Of a DNA stretch of 64,000 nt, positions 1 to 8,964 are shown one piece after another (positions within the stretch are counted from its first letter, which is position 1; each line of letters starts with the position of its first letter). The notes under the pieces are model-generated. The model did no database searches, was not told where the DNA came from, and saw nothing but the letters and a program-made list of their open reading frames with translations. Source of the stretch: Haloechinothrix aidingensis. Lineage in GTDB: Bacteria > Actinomycetota > Actinomycetes > Mycobacteriales > Pseudonocardiaceae. The translations under genes and the position numbers were made by a program. The stretch spans positions 124,001 to 188,000 of the forward strand of contig NZ_JACCKD010000005.1 of NCBI RefSeq assembly GCF_013450155.1. Reading direction: 5' to 3'.

Positions 1-611
1 AGGGTCGCGCCGTCCGGGACGAGCGAGGCGACCTCACGCGCCACCCGCCGCGCCGTCTCACCCGGACTGCTCGGCTCGACGTACGCGGGTTCCCGTGAGG
101 TGTGCACCACCAGGTCCAGCTCGTCCTCGCGTACCTCCCGGCTTCCGGCCGTGCACGGCGCCTGCTCGTTGACCTCCGCAAGCACCACGCGCGCGGTGTC
201 GATGGCTGCCGACAGGTAGTCGTCGCCCGCGCCGAGGCTGTATATACCGGGCCTGCCGGTCGGTGCCAACTGCAGCAGCGCCACGTCGGCACGCAACGGC
301 CCCGCGCACAACAGCCGTGGCAGCACCGAGTAGTGGCACGGCACGATGTCCAGAGTGCCTGCGTCGTACAGCGCGCGGTTGCTGCCGCCGGCCGTGTAGG
401 AAACGAACGACACGTGATCGGCATGCTCGGGGCGCACGGTGTCCGAGACGGGGATCCCGAGGAAACACCGGAATCGCCCGATGTCCGCGCGCTGCCGCAT
501 CAACAGCTGCGTCAGGCTGGTCGGCTCGGCGCACGCCTGGCCCCAGGCCACGGTGTCGCCGGGCCGCACGTAGCGGGCCAGCTCCAGCTCCTCCACCGCC
601 GTCGCGCCCAT
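1..611 (-). CDS. Acetyl-CoA hydrolase / CoA-transferase family protein, N-terminal part (cut by window edge)
   Basis: Only the first 203 residues are present; the family is usually about 430 residues, so the C-terminal half with the catalytic glutamate lies beyond base 1. The recognisable stretch is PTGRPGIYSLGAGDDY (about residues 122-137), matching the conserved segment of 4-hydroxybutyrate CoA-transferase-type enzymes, which move CoA between carboxylic acids. The ATG at 611 overlaps the stop of the upstream 100-residue gene as TGATG, so the two are probably translationally coupled. As the last visible gene of the dioxygenase unit it would activate or de-activate a pathway acid. The family assignment is fairly safe; the substrate is unknown. 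Confidence 0.75.
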   Translation of the reverse strand, partial: MGATAVEELELARYVRPGDTVAWGQACAEPTSLTQLLMRQRADIGRFRCFLGIPVSDTVRPEHADHVSFVSYTAGGSNRALYDAGTLDIVPCHYSVLPRLLCAGPLRADVALLQLAPTGRPGIYSLGAGDDYLSAAIDTARVVLAEVNEQAPCTAGSREVREDELDLVVHTSREPAYVEPSSPGETARRVAREVASLVPDGAT

Positions 612-913
612 CAGCGGTCCGGTTCCTCGCGCCACCGCGTCGTGGACGGGTCGAGCAGCTGGGTCAGGCGCTCTTCCGGGAGCCAGATGATCGTTTCCAG
701 CTCCAGCGCATCCAGGTTCCGCACGCGGCCGGTGCGGTAATCCTCCAGGCGCAGCCGCGGGCCGTTCCCCGAGTGATCCACGGCGACGCCGACCTCGGCG
801 AACTCGTTGCCCACGATACCGCCGCCGGAATCGTCCACCCGTACCGTACCCGCGCCCGGGGCGTACGGTGTCACGTCGTGCGCGTCGCCGGTGTTGGAGT
901 CGCGTTCGGACAT
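611..913 (-). CDS. Unknown 100-residue protein between dioxygenase beta subunit and CoA-transferase
   Basis: I do not recognise this protein. It is small, acidic and apparently soluble, with no membrane segment or signal peptide. The middle (VGVAVDHSGNGPRLRLEDY) and the run LDALELETIIWLPEE suggest a compact alpha/beta fold rather than a linker. The ATG has a good ribosome site (GGGAGAGA) just upstream, it lies 18 bases after the dioxygenase beta gene, and it overlaps the next gene by one base, so it is a genuine operon member. It does not look like a Rieske ferredoxin because no Cys/His cluster motif is present. A role as a dioxygenase accessory or CoA-transferase partner is only a guess from position. 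Confidence 0.7.
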   Translation of the reverse strand: MSERDSNTGDAHDVTPYAPGAGTVRVDDSGGGIVGNEFAEVGVAVDHSGNGPRLRLEDYRTGRVRNLDALELETIIWLPEERLTQLLDPSTTRWREEPDR

Positions 914-931
914 TCTCTCCCGTTCCGGGTC

Positions 932-1423
932 TCAGATGAGGAAGGCCATCGTGCGAATCGGCTGGTCCCGGTTGACCAGGAGGACCTTCTTGTACGCCAG
1001 CCGGACCTCGCCGTCGACCACCCGCAACCTGTACGTGGTGCGACCCGCCCAGGTTTCCATCCCGCGCGATGTGGACTCGACGAGCACGAAGTTCGCGCCG
1101 ACCTCGGTGTCGCCGCCCGCGACCCCGAGGATCTCGATGTTGGACAGGATGCGGCGAAGGTTTGACGGCGGCGACTGCGAGTACCGCTTGCCGGTGCGGA
1201 GCTGGTTCAGCCGGGTGGAGATGCGGTTCCGGTTGTCGTGGATGATCGACATCGACGTGGCGGGATCGCTCGTGGCATCGCCCGCCGGAACCCAGTAGAG
1301 AGCGTCATCTGTCCACAGCGCCTCCCACGCGTCGTAGTCGTGCTCGTCGGCGTACCGCGCCTCGCGGTAGAGGAACTCCTCGACCTGGCGCAGGGTGAGC
1401 GGGCTGTCGGTCACTGCGGTCAC
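932..1423 (-). CDS. Aromatic-ring-hydroxylating dioxygenase, beta subunit
   Basis: 163 residues, the usual length for the small (NTF2-fold) subunit that scaffolds the alpha3beta3 hexamer of Rieske non-haem-iron oxygenases. Typical beta-subunit features are the opening VEEFLYREARYADEHDYDAW, the ALYWVPAG segment, the SIIHDNRNRISTRL stretch and the C-terminal YKKVLLVNRDQP. Its ATG overlaps the last four bases of the alpha-subunit gene (ATGA), so the two subunits are made in step. The beta subunit normally has no catalytic residue. No ferredoxin or reductase gene lies beside it, so electron donors must come from elsewhere in the genome or from beyond base 1. Confidence 0.93.
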   Translation of the reverse strand: MTAVTDSPLTLRQVEEFLYREARYADEHDYDAWEALWTDDALYWVPAGDATSDPATSMSIIHDNRNRISTRLNQLRTGKRYSQSPPSNLRRILSNIEILGVAGGDTEVGANFVLVESTSRGMETWAGRTTYRLRVVDGEVRLAYKKVLLVNRDQPIRTMAFLI

Positions 1424-2700
1424 GTATCCACCTCCATGAGGCGCCGGTAGTGCGTCCAGAACCCGCGTATTCCCGTCTCGTCGGTCGCCGCACCGGTCCG
1501 GTACCCGTCCTCGTCGAGAGCCTCACGGTGCATCCCGCGGCGGATGTCGAGCCATTCCGGCTGCCGCATCTCGAGACCGCGCTGGTTGCGCTCGTACATC
1601 TCGGTGTCGTCGGCCAGCAGCATGCCCGCAGGGCCGACAGAGCCGATACTCTGGGAGACCATGCGCGAGTTCAGCTCTTCCGCGCCGCCGAGCTGGACCG
1701 CCGTCGAGTGCTGCACGCACTCGTCGACCGAGAGCGGCTGGATGACGAATACCTGGATCTCCGCGATGAACAGGTTGGGAAAGATCATCACATGGGGTGC
1801 GCCCTCGACCAGGATGTCCTCGGCCGCCTCGCCGTACGCCTCGCGCATGCGCGCCACGTAGTTCGGTACCCGTGACTCGCTGGTACCGAACCACCGCAGG
1901 GTCTCACCGTGCCTGCGGAACTCGGGTCGCAGATCGTTCTCACTGTGGCCGTTACCCAGGTCGCGCGTGACGGCTGTCGAGTTGTCGCTGTAGAGCGGCC
2001 CGATGGGGCTCCCCGTGACGCTGAAGATCGAACTGTGTACGAACTGCGGGTGATACCCGTCCGTCTCGTTCTCGGCAAGCAGCTTCCAGTTGGCGCGGGT
2101 GCGATGCTGCAACCAGCCCGCACCGAGGTCGATCCTGCCTTCGGGCGACAACCGCGCCAGCCTGTCGATTTCACCGGCAGCAGCACCCAGGTGTTCCGCC
2201 AGCGTCGGCCCGTCCTCGGCAAGGCTGGCGAAGACGAAGCCGCGGTAGGAGTCGACGCGCGGCACCCTGCCCAGGGACAGGTCGAGGTTGCCCTTGCCGC
2301 CGTAGCCCTTGTTGTACGGGTAACCGAGCAGCTCGCCGGTGTTGCGGTAGGTCCAGCCGTGGTAGGGGCAGCGGAACGCGTTCGCATTGCCACGGGCGTC
2401 CTCGCAAACCAGGTTCCCGCGGTGCGCGCATCGGTTGAACACCAGGTGCACGTCGCCGTCTCGCCCCCTGGTCATGATGATGTCCTGCGGCCCGATGCTC
2501 TTGCGCACGTAGTCGCCGGACTCGGGGACCTCGCTCTCGTGGCCGACGAACACCCAACTTCGGTACCAGATCCGTTCGAGCTCGTCGGCGAATACCCGTG
2601 GGTCGGTGTACAGCGAGCCGTGCACCCGGCTCGGTTCGATCAGAGCCGCGTAGTCCGGCCGGGAGGTCGCCCGGGCCGAATCGGGCACCGTGGTGGTCAT
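1420..2700 (-). CDS. Aromatic-ring-hydroxylating dioxygenase, alpha subunit (Rieske)
   Basis: Catalytic large subunit, 426 residues, normal length. The Rieske [2Fe-2S] ligands are C91-x-H93 and C111-x2-H114 (CAHRGNLVCE and CPYHGWTY). The mononuclear iron site is N211-x2-D214-x2-H217-x4-H222 (NETDGYHPQFVH), with D214 as the bridging aspartate between neighbouring subunits. It would insert O2 into an aromatic or cyclic substrate to give a cis-diol or a hydroxylated product. It is the first gene of a four-gene leftward unit with its beta subunit, a small unknown protein and a CoA-transferase. The start is ATG after an AGGGAGAAGGACC ribosome site. An AT-rich candidate operator (2819-2837) lies about 120 bases upstream. 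Substrate cannot be read from sequence; benzoate/anthranilate-like acids are possible. Confidence 0.95.
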   Translation of the reverse strand: MTTTVPDSARATSRPDYAALIEPSRVHGSLYTDPRVFADELERIWYRSWVFVGHESEVPESGDYVRKSIGPQDIIMTRGRDGDVHLVFNRCAHRGNLVCEDARGNANAFRCPYHGWTYRNTGELLGYPYNKGYGGKGNLDLSLGRVPRVDSYRGFVFASLAEDGPTLAEHLGAAAGEIDRLARLSPEGRIDLGAGWLQHRTRANWKLLAENETDGYHPQFVHSSIFSVTGSPIGPLYSDNSTAVTRDLGNGHSENDLRPEFRRHGETLRWFGTSESRVPNYVARMREAYGEAAEDILVEGAPHVMIFPNLFIAEIQVFVIQPLSVDECVQHSTAVQLGGAEELNSRMVSQSIGSVGPAGMLLADDTEMYERNQRGLEMRQPEWLDIRRGMHREALDEDGYRTGAATDETGIRGFWTHYRRLMEVDT

Positions 2701-2818
2701 CGTGGTCCTTCTCCCTGGCGGGCTGGGCTGGTCGCCATCCCGTTCTCGGTCGGTTGCCGTCGCGCGGCGCCGGCACGGTCGAGGCGCAACGCTTCATGGT
2801 CGAACGTGCGTCTTCTTA

Positions 2819-2838
2819 TTTAATCAGTAATAGATTAA
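2819..2838 (-). promoter_or_regulatory. AT-rich candidate operator, copy A
   Basis: TTAATC and GATTAA form a perfect 6-base inverted repeat around 7 bases (2820-2838) inside a very AT-rich island in otherwise GC-rich DNA, upstream of the dioxygenase unit. Read leftward it is TAATCTAT-TAC-TGATT-A-AA, matching 15 of 19 bases of the site upstream of the enoyl-CoA hydratase at 14613-14631. A repressor or activator site overlapping the promoter is the simplest reading; the regulator is unknown. Confidence 0.5.
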
Positions 2839-2919
2839 CTTTTCCACCATGCTCGGAACAAGGCATCGTCGAGGTACGTGACGCACCCCTCAGCAGGCAG
2901 GCGGCCTCACACAACGCGG

Positions 2920-3951
2920 CTAGCCGGGGATGTAACGCCGTACCGCGTCCTCGACACGTACGTCCACCGCGCCGCGCAGCCGCAGCACCTCCAGGTGCGC
3001 ACCGGTCTCGGTCACGGCGAGCATCTGGTGATCGAGCTCCAGCTCGTCGAGTGCGCACTCGTGCCGTGTCCACGGCACGGCACGCGCAACGTCGTAGGCG
3101 GTCCCACCGCCACGGCGGATCTGGCGGCGCACCAGCTCCAGCCGCTCCTCGTGGTGCTGCAGCAGCTCGCGTACCCGGGCGTGGGTACTGTCGAGCACCG
3201 GTCCGTGTGCCGGGAGCAGCACGGTGTCCGGCACCGCGAGCGCCGCGGTGAGCGAATCCAGGAACGAGCGCAGCGGTTGCGGTTCCGGTGCCCACTCGAA
3301 CCCGAGCGACGGCGTGATCCGCGGCAGGATGTGGTCGCCGGAGAACAGCACATCCCTTGCGGTGTGCCGCAACGTGATGTGCCCTCGGGTGTGGCCCGGT
3401 GCCCCGACTACCTCCAGCTCACCGCCATCGACGGGGATACGCTCCCCGGGATGCAGCCAGCCGTCCGGAGGGCCGTACGGCACGCTGCGTTCGTACTCCG
3501 CGAAAGCCTGGTTCGCGACCTGCCGTGCCAGATCCGGAGCGCCGCACCGCACCAGGAGATCGATGTGATGCGGGAAGCGGCTCCGCTCGAGCCCGAACTC
3601 GCCGATGCTGTGCCGTTCGCCGTACCCGGTGTAGAGGGCGGTGCCGAGCGTGGTGCGCCACCGGTACGCCTGCGTGTAGTGATCCCAGTGATGGTGCGTG
3701 GCGACACAGACCGCGACATCGGCGAGCCGGTAGCCGAGCTGCCGGAGCGCCTGGTCGACCGTCGCCTGTGTCCGCGATGTGGCCCACCCCGGATCGATCA
3801 GTACGAGCCCGTGCGGCCCTTCCAGCACATAGCAGTTGACCGCGGCCGGACCTTCGAACGGCAGGCCGATCGGGATCCGGTGGACACCCGGCACCACAGG
3901 GTGCGCGCCGGGCTCGGTCCAGTCCCGCGGTTGGGCGTACGGAATCGACAT
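2920..3951 (-). CDS. MBL-fold metallo-hydrolase
   Basis: 343 residues from the ATG at 3951, which has a GGGAGA ribosome site; a GTG at 4014 would add 21 unlikely residues. The metallo-beta-lactamase signature is H86-x-H88-x-D90-H91 (THHHWDH), followed by the GAPGHTRGH and GDHILP metal-ligand segments, so a dinuclear zinc or iron site is expected. The C-terminal ~90 residues resemble the winged-helix tail of LACTB2-like hydrolases. Such enzymes cleave thioesters, lactones or phosphodiesters. As the last gene of the unit starting at 10221, it may hydrolyse a CoA thioester or lactone intermediate (inference). No signal peptide, so cytoplasmic. Confidence 0.85.
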   Translation of the reverse strand: MSIPYAQPRDWTEPGAHPVVPGVHRIPIGLPFEGPAAVNCYVLEGPHGLVLIDPGWATSRTQATVDQALRQLGYRLADVAVCVATHHHWDHYTQAYRWRTTLGTALYTGYGERHSIGEFGLERSRFPHHIDLLVRCGAPDLARQVANQAFAEYERSVPYGPPDGWLHPGERIPVDGGELEVVGAPGHTRGHITLRHTARDVLFSGDHILPRITPSLGFEWAPEPQPLRSFLDSLTAALAVPDTVLLPAHGPVLDSTHARVRELLQHHEERLELVRRQIRRGGGTAYDVARAVPWTRHECALDELELDHQMLAVTETGAHLEVLRLRGAVDVRVEDAVRRYIPG

Positions 3952-4035
3952 CACCGGTCTCCCTGCCGACCCGACGGACCACGCGGTCGGGTCGTTGCGG
4001 CGTCGGCGTGACACACATGGCGTGGCAACGGCGCC

Positions 4036-5043
<1,008 letters not shown>

Positions 5044-5136
5044 TCATTCGGTCGGCGGGCCTGCGCTCCGGTCACATCCGGTGCCCGGCTCCCCGGCCCG
5101 GCGACACCCGGGCCGCCAACCGCCCCGCGCGCGGCC

Positions 5137-6327
5137 TCAATCGATCGCATCGAGCGTGCCCGCGTCGGCCACGAAGCGCGCGATCCGTTCGATGGCGAAC
5201 AGCGTGTAGTCCCGTGGCTGCAGCTCCGGCTCGATCCGGCTGCCACCGAGCGTGAACAGGCCGAACACGAGCCCGTGCAGCGGTTGCTGGCGGTAGGCGA
5301 GCCACGCCTCGTCGAACGTGGGGGGCTCCGCGACGCCGGACGCTTTCAGCTGTTCCAGATACAGCTTCAGCAGGTCCTCCTCCCATGCTCGCCGGTCCGC
5401 GGGCGCCAACCCACACGCGAGGGCGTAGGAGTAGTCGAGCGCCCAGTGTCCCTGCGCGACGCATTGCCAGTCGTACAACCCCATACCGCCGTCCGCGTCG
5501 CGGAGCCAGTTGCCGAGGTGCACGTCCTGGTGCAGTAGCGTGCGAGGACCCCGGCGGTGCAGCTCGAGCGAGCGCATGAAGCCGGGAAAGACCTCGGCAC
5601 CTCTGGCCCGCAACTCGGGCGGCAGCACGTCCATGGCCCGCCGGAACCCGACGCGGGTACGCCTGGCGAACCCCACCCTGCGGTTGAGGTTGTCCTGCCA
5701 TTCGTAAGTACCGCGCAGCTTCCCCAAGTCCGCCGACAGCCGCGGGCTTTCCCAGAAGGCAGCGTGGTACGTAGCCAGCTCACGCACCATGTCCTCGGCA
5801 TCGTGGCGGGTCACGGGATTGAGCATGGGATCGGGGAAGGTCCATCCCATGGCGCTCAGGTCATCCAGGACGACCAGCGAGCGGTACGACATCGGGTCGT
5901 AGCCTGCGTAGTACGCACGGGGGCTGCGCAGCCGCAACCCCGGTCGCGCACGGGTGTAGAACAGCGTCTCGCCCTCGACGATCTCGGTGAGGCCCAGCAG
6001 CATCCGTGACGCGAACGTCGCCGTGGACTTGGTGAACACGGTTTCCGGAAGGCCGGCAGCCACCCCGGCGTCGTTGTACACGATCGACAGCCGACGTCGC
6101 GAGCTCGTGCCGTCGTCACCGCCGGTGACCCGGACCTCCACCACCTCCGCGCCGGGAACGTCGTGGCACAGCACGGCGGTGAGCCAGTCCGGCGTGATGC
6201 TCTCCGCCGACGGTGGGACCGCACCCGGTTTCGCACTCAGGGCGCCGGGCCGGGCCTTGTCGCGCAGCACCTTCGCAGCCACGCGCACGGCAGAGCCCGC
6301 CGCGGTGATGGTGTCCGTCGTCGCCAC
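5137..6327 (-). CDS. Phosphotransferase (kinase-like, APH/EcKinase superfamily)
   Basis: 396 residues from GTG 6327, chosen because GGAGGAG sits six bases upstream; longer reading frames upstream overlap the preceding gene. The catalytic loop is H266-Q-D268-x4-N273 (HQDVHLGNWL), with the metal-binding D286 in LYDWQ. This marks a protein-kinase-like fold related to ecdysteroid/choline and aminoglycoside kinases. Actinobacterial members are common in steroid and terpenoid gene clusters and are presumed to phosphorylate a small hydroxylated substrate. The N-terminal 60 residues (SAESITPDWLTAVLC) match the usual leader of this subgroup. A second, different kinase-like protein is at 15693, so two phosphorylation steps may exist in the region. 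Confidence 0.85.
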   Translation of the reverse strand: MATTDTITAAGSAVRVAAKVLRDKARPGALSAKPGAVPPSAESITPDWLTAVLCHDVPGAEVVEVRVTGGDDGTSSRRRLSIVYNDAGVAAGLPETVFTKSTATFASRMLLGLTEIVEGETLFYTRARPGLRLRSPRAYYAGYDPMSYRSLVVLDDLSAMGWTFPDPMLNPVTRHDAEDMVRELATYHAAFWESPRLSADLGKLRGTYEWQDNLNRRVGFARRTRVGFRRAMDVLPPELRARGAEVFPGFMRSLELHRRGPRTLLHQDVHLGNWLRDADGGMGLYDWQCVAQGHWALDYSYALACGLAPADRRAWEEDLLKLYLEQLKASGVAEPPTFDEAWLAYRQQPLHGLVFGLFTLGGSRIEPELQPRDYTLFAIERIARFVADAGTLDAID

Positions 6328-6395
6328 GTGGTTCTCCTCCGGTTCGTTGACGGTCCGTTGTGTTCGATCGGTTCGGCCGGCGCTCGCGCTCCTGC

Positions 6396-7712
6396 TCAGC
6401 GCGCGCTGCCTGCCGGGTACCGCTCCGTGATCTGGTCGACGACCAGTTTCGCTGTCTCGGCGCACGCGGTCGTCCCGCCGTTGCCGTACTCCTTGACACC
6501 GTCACCGACGTTCCACAGGTTCGGTATCGGAGTCGTGGTGGGCAGGTCGAACCCCGCCACCGCACGTTGTGGCGGCCAGTCGTCACGTGTGATCTCGGTC
6601 GACAGGATCTCGGTCTCGTCGAACCCGTGAATCTGCTCGCGCAGGTCCGCCATCAGGTACTCCTTCTCGGCCTCCTCGTCGAAGTCCCCGACCGCCGGTT
6701 TCGGCACCGAGGTCCCGGCGTAGAGGTGCCACCCTTCGGGAGCCATCTCGGGACACGTCTCGGTGAAGTTCGCGACGTAGCACAGCCTGCGCGTCTTGGC
6801 GAAACTCAGCATGCCGGGCGCATCGAGCAGCTTGCGCCTGCTGGCGACGTTGACGGTCAGCATCGCGCTGGGCCGGTCGGCACGGCGCACGGAGTCACGG
6901 TAATCCGCGGGAAGGTTGTCCTCGCCGACAAGGCGCACCGTCGCAGCCGGTCCGGCGTCGCTCACCACGAAGCGTGCCGGGACGTCGGTGACCTCCCCGC
7001 CCCTGTCGATGCGCGCGCCGGTCACCATGCCGTCGGCCACCGTCAGCGAACGCACCTCGCTGGACAGCCAGACCTCGCCACCCCCGGCCGTGATCACGTC
7101 AGCGAGCGCCCGCCAGATGCCGATCGTGCCCTCCGGGCAGAAGCCGAACTTCTTGAACGCGCTCTTACGCGTGAAGTAGGTCAGGAACACCTTGGCGGGT
7201 AGCTCCTCCGAGCCCACGGCGAAGACGGAACCGCACATGTTGTGGAAGATGCCGTGCACCGACTCGTTCTTGGTGTACTTCGCCACCCACTCCGCCGTGG
7301 ACAGCTGCTCCTCGGGCAGACCGCTGTCGTCCCGGGCCGCGCCGAGCCCGTTGAGCAGCTTCGCGCCCTGCTTCGTCAGCTTCGACAGCAGGTAGCCCCA
7401 CCCTCCGCCGGAGACATCCACGTCCTTCCCGCCGATGCGGTAGAGGATCGGCGGGTCGGGGCGCCGGATGTCGAACTTTGCCCCGACCTCCTCGAAGGTC
7501 TGCTGTGTGATGCCATCGACCTCGATGACGATCGCGCCGTTGTTGACCTTGAATCCATCGATATCCACTGTGGAGGCACGTCCGCCGACACGGTCGCGGC
7601 GCTCCACGACGAGGGTCCGGTATCCCTGGTGGGTCAGCCGCGCGGCCGTGAACAGCCCGCCCGCGCCCGCGCCGACGACGATCGCGTCGAAATTCCCTTC
7701 GGTGCCGGTCAT
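6396..7712 (-). CDS. FAD-dependent oxidoreductase, phytoene-desaturase-like
   Basis: 438 residues. The N-terminal dinucleotide-binding motif is VVGAGAGGLFTAARL (G14, G16, G19), followed by VVERRDRVGGRAST, typical of amine-oxidase/phytoene-dehydrogenase flavoproteins. The C-terminal FAD segment is PNLWNVGDGVKEYGNGGTT. Such enzymes remove hydrogens from polyenes, cyclic ketones or amines. The ATG is clear, and the gene lies between the acyl-CoA dehydrogenase and the kinase-like gene on the same strand. The flavin fold is certain. Desaturation of a cyclic pathway intermediate is inferred only from the neighbours. Confidence 0.88.
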   Translation of the reverse strand: MTGTEGNFDAIVVGAGAGGLFTAARLTHQGYRTLVVERRDRVGGRASTVDIDGFKVNNGAIVIEVDGITQQTFEEVGAKFDIRRPDPPILYRIGGKDVDVSGGGWGYLLSKLTKQGAKLLNGLGAARDDSGLPEEQLSTAEWVAKYTKNESVHGIFHNMCGSVFAVGSEELPAKVFLTYFTRKSAFKKFGFCPEGTIGIWRALADVITAGGGEVWLSSEVRSLTVADGMVTGARIDRGGEVTDVPARFVVSDAGPAATVRLVGEDNLPADYRDSVRRADRPSAMLTVNVASRRKLLDAPGMLSFAKTRRLCYVANFTETCPEMAPEGWHLYAGTSVPKPAVGDFDEEAEKEYLMADLREQIHGFDETEILSTEITRDDWPPQRAVAGFDLPTTTPIPNLWNVGDGVKEYGNGGTTACAETAKLVVDQITERYPAGSAR

Positions 7713-7802
7713 CTTTTCCTCACCTTTCCTCGCAATGGTCTCCGCGCTCGGACCGATCCGGCTGCCGCGCCGATCGGTCGCCCGGCCCGCACCGACGAGC
7801 CG

Positions 7803-8963
7803 TCAGTACGACTCCGGAAGCCCCAGGCTGTGCCGGGCGACGAAGTTCAGGATCATCTCCCTGCTCACCGGTGCGGTCCGCATGAGCCTGGTCACGAACC
7901 ACAGGTCGGCGAGGCCGTACTCGAGCGCGAGACCGTTACCGCCGTGCGTCTGGATGGCCTGATCCAGCGCACGCAGCGCTGCCTCGGCTGCCACGTACTT
8001 CGCGATGTTGGACGCCTCGGCCGCGTGGCGGCCGCTGTCGTACAGCTGTGCGGCGTGCGCCGTGGCGAGACGGGCCGTCTCGACGTCGATATAGGAGGCA
8101 GCCAGTGGGTGGGCGATGCCCTGGTGCGCCCCGATCGGGGTCGACCAGACCTGCCGCTCGCAGGCGTAGGTGCTCGCCTTGCCTGTCGCGTACCTCCCGA
8201 CCCCGTTGCACAGCGCGGCGGCCAGCACCCGCTCCGGGTTGAGACCGGCGAACAGCTGGCGTAGGCCGTTGCCCGGATCGCCGATCAGGGCGTCGGCGGG
8301 GACCTCGACGTCGTCCAGGAACACGGTGAACTGCTTGTCCGGAGCGACGAGCGCCGTCTCTATCGGCTGCAGCGTCAGTCCCTCGGCATCGGTGGGAACC
8401 ACGAAAAGCGACATTCCGGCCTGCTCGCCGGCGGCCTGCTCGCCGTTGCGTGCCGCCACAAGCAGGGCAGCGCACTCGTTCGCCGCAGAGATGTAGTACT
8501 TCCCGCCGGAAAGAGTCCATCCCGTGCCGTTCCAGCGGGCGGTGGTGCTGACGTTGTGGCTGTTCGACCCGGCATCCGGCTCGGTCAGGGCGAACGCCAT
8601 CTTCCTGCCGCCCGAGGCGATGTCCGGTAACCACCGGCTCTTCATCTCGGCCGAGGCGTGTGCGGTGAGGATCGAGCCGCAGATCGCGGGGGAGATGACC
8701 GCGACAAGCAACGGCACTCCGTGCGCGGCCAGCTCCTCCACCACGATCACGAACTCGGACAGCCCCGCACCGCCGCCCCCGTACTCCTCCGGTAGGTGCA
8801 CGCCGAGCAGGCCGGCGTCACCCAGCTCCTGCCACAGCTCGCCGATGTGCTCGCCGGTGCGCGAGCGCTCGGCGTAGTACTCGTGACCGTACTTGTCGGC
8901 GATTGTGGCGACGCTTTCCCGCACGAGCCGGTGCTCGTCGCTGTCGGTGATGAGTCCCGTCAT
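7803..8963 (-). CDS. Acyl-CoA dehydrogenase
   Basis: 386 residues from ATG 8963 (AAGGACGG ribosome site); the frame stays open upstream but that part lies over the enoyl-CoA-hydratase fusion and is not real. Recognisable elements are LPEEYGGGGAGLSEF, FALTEPDAGSN (FAD-binding loop), and IQTHGGNGLALEYGLADLWF. The position that carries the catalytic glutamate in medium-chain enzymes (YEGTS) reads APVSR here, as in some mycobacterial FadE proteins, so the base may be donated from another loop. It would introduce the alpha,beta double bond into a CoA thioester. It starts one base after the stop of the upstream fusion gene, so the two are probably co-translated. Confidence 0.92.
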   Translation of the reverse strand: MTGLITDSDEHRLVRESVATIADKYGHEYYAERSRTGEHIGELWQELGDAGLLGVHLPEEYGGGGAGLSEFVIVVEELAAHGVPLLVAVISPAICGSILTAHASAEMKSRWLPDIASGGRKMAFALTEPDAGSNSHNVSTTARWNGTGWTLSGGKYYISAANECAALLVAARNGEQAAGEQAGMSLFVVPTDAEGLTLQPIETALVAPDKQFTVFLDDVEVPADALIGDPGNGLRQLFAGLNPERVLAAALCNGVGRYATGKASTYACERQVWSTPIGAHQGIAHPLAASYIDVETARLATAHAAQLYDSGRHAAEASNIAKYVAAEAALRALDQAIQTHGGNGLALEYGLADLWFVTRLMRTAPVSREMILNFVARHSLGLPESY

Positions 8964-8964
8964 G

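Noticed and set aside
2819-2838. KstR-type steroid operator
   Set aside because: The AT-rich sites do not contain the AAC...GTT core and spacing of known KstR sites, so no steroid regulon was claimed.
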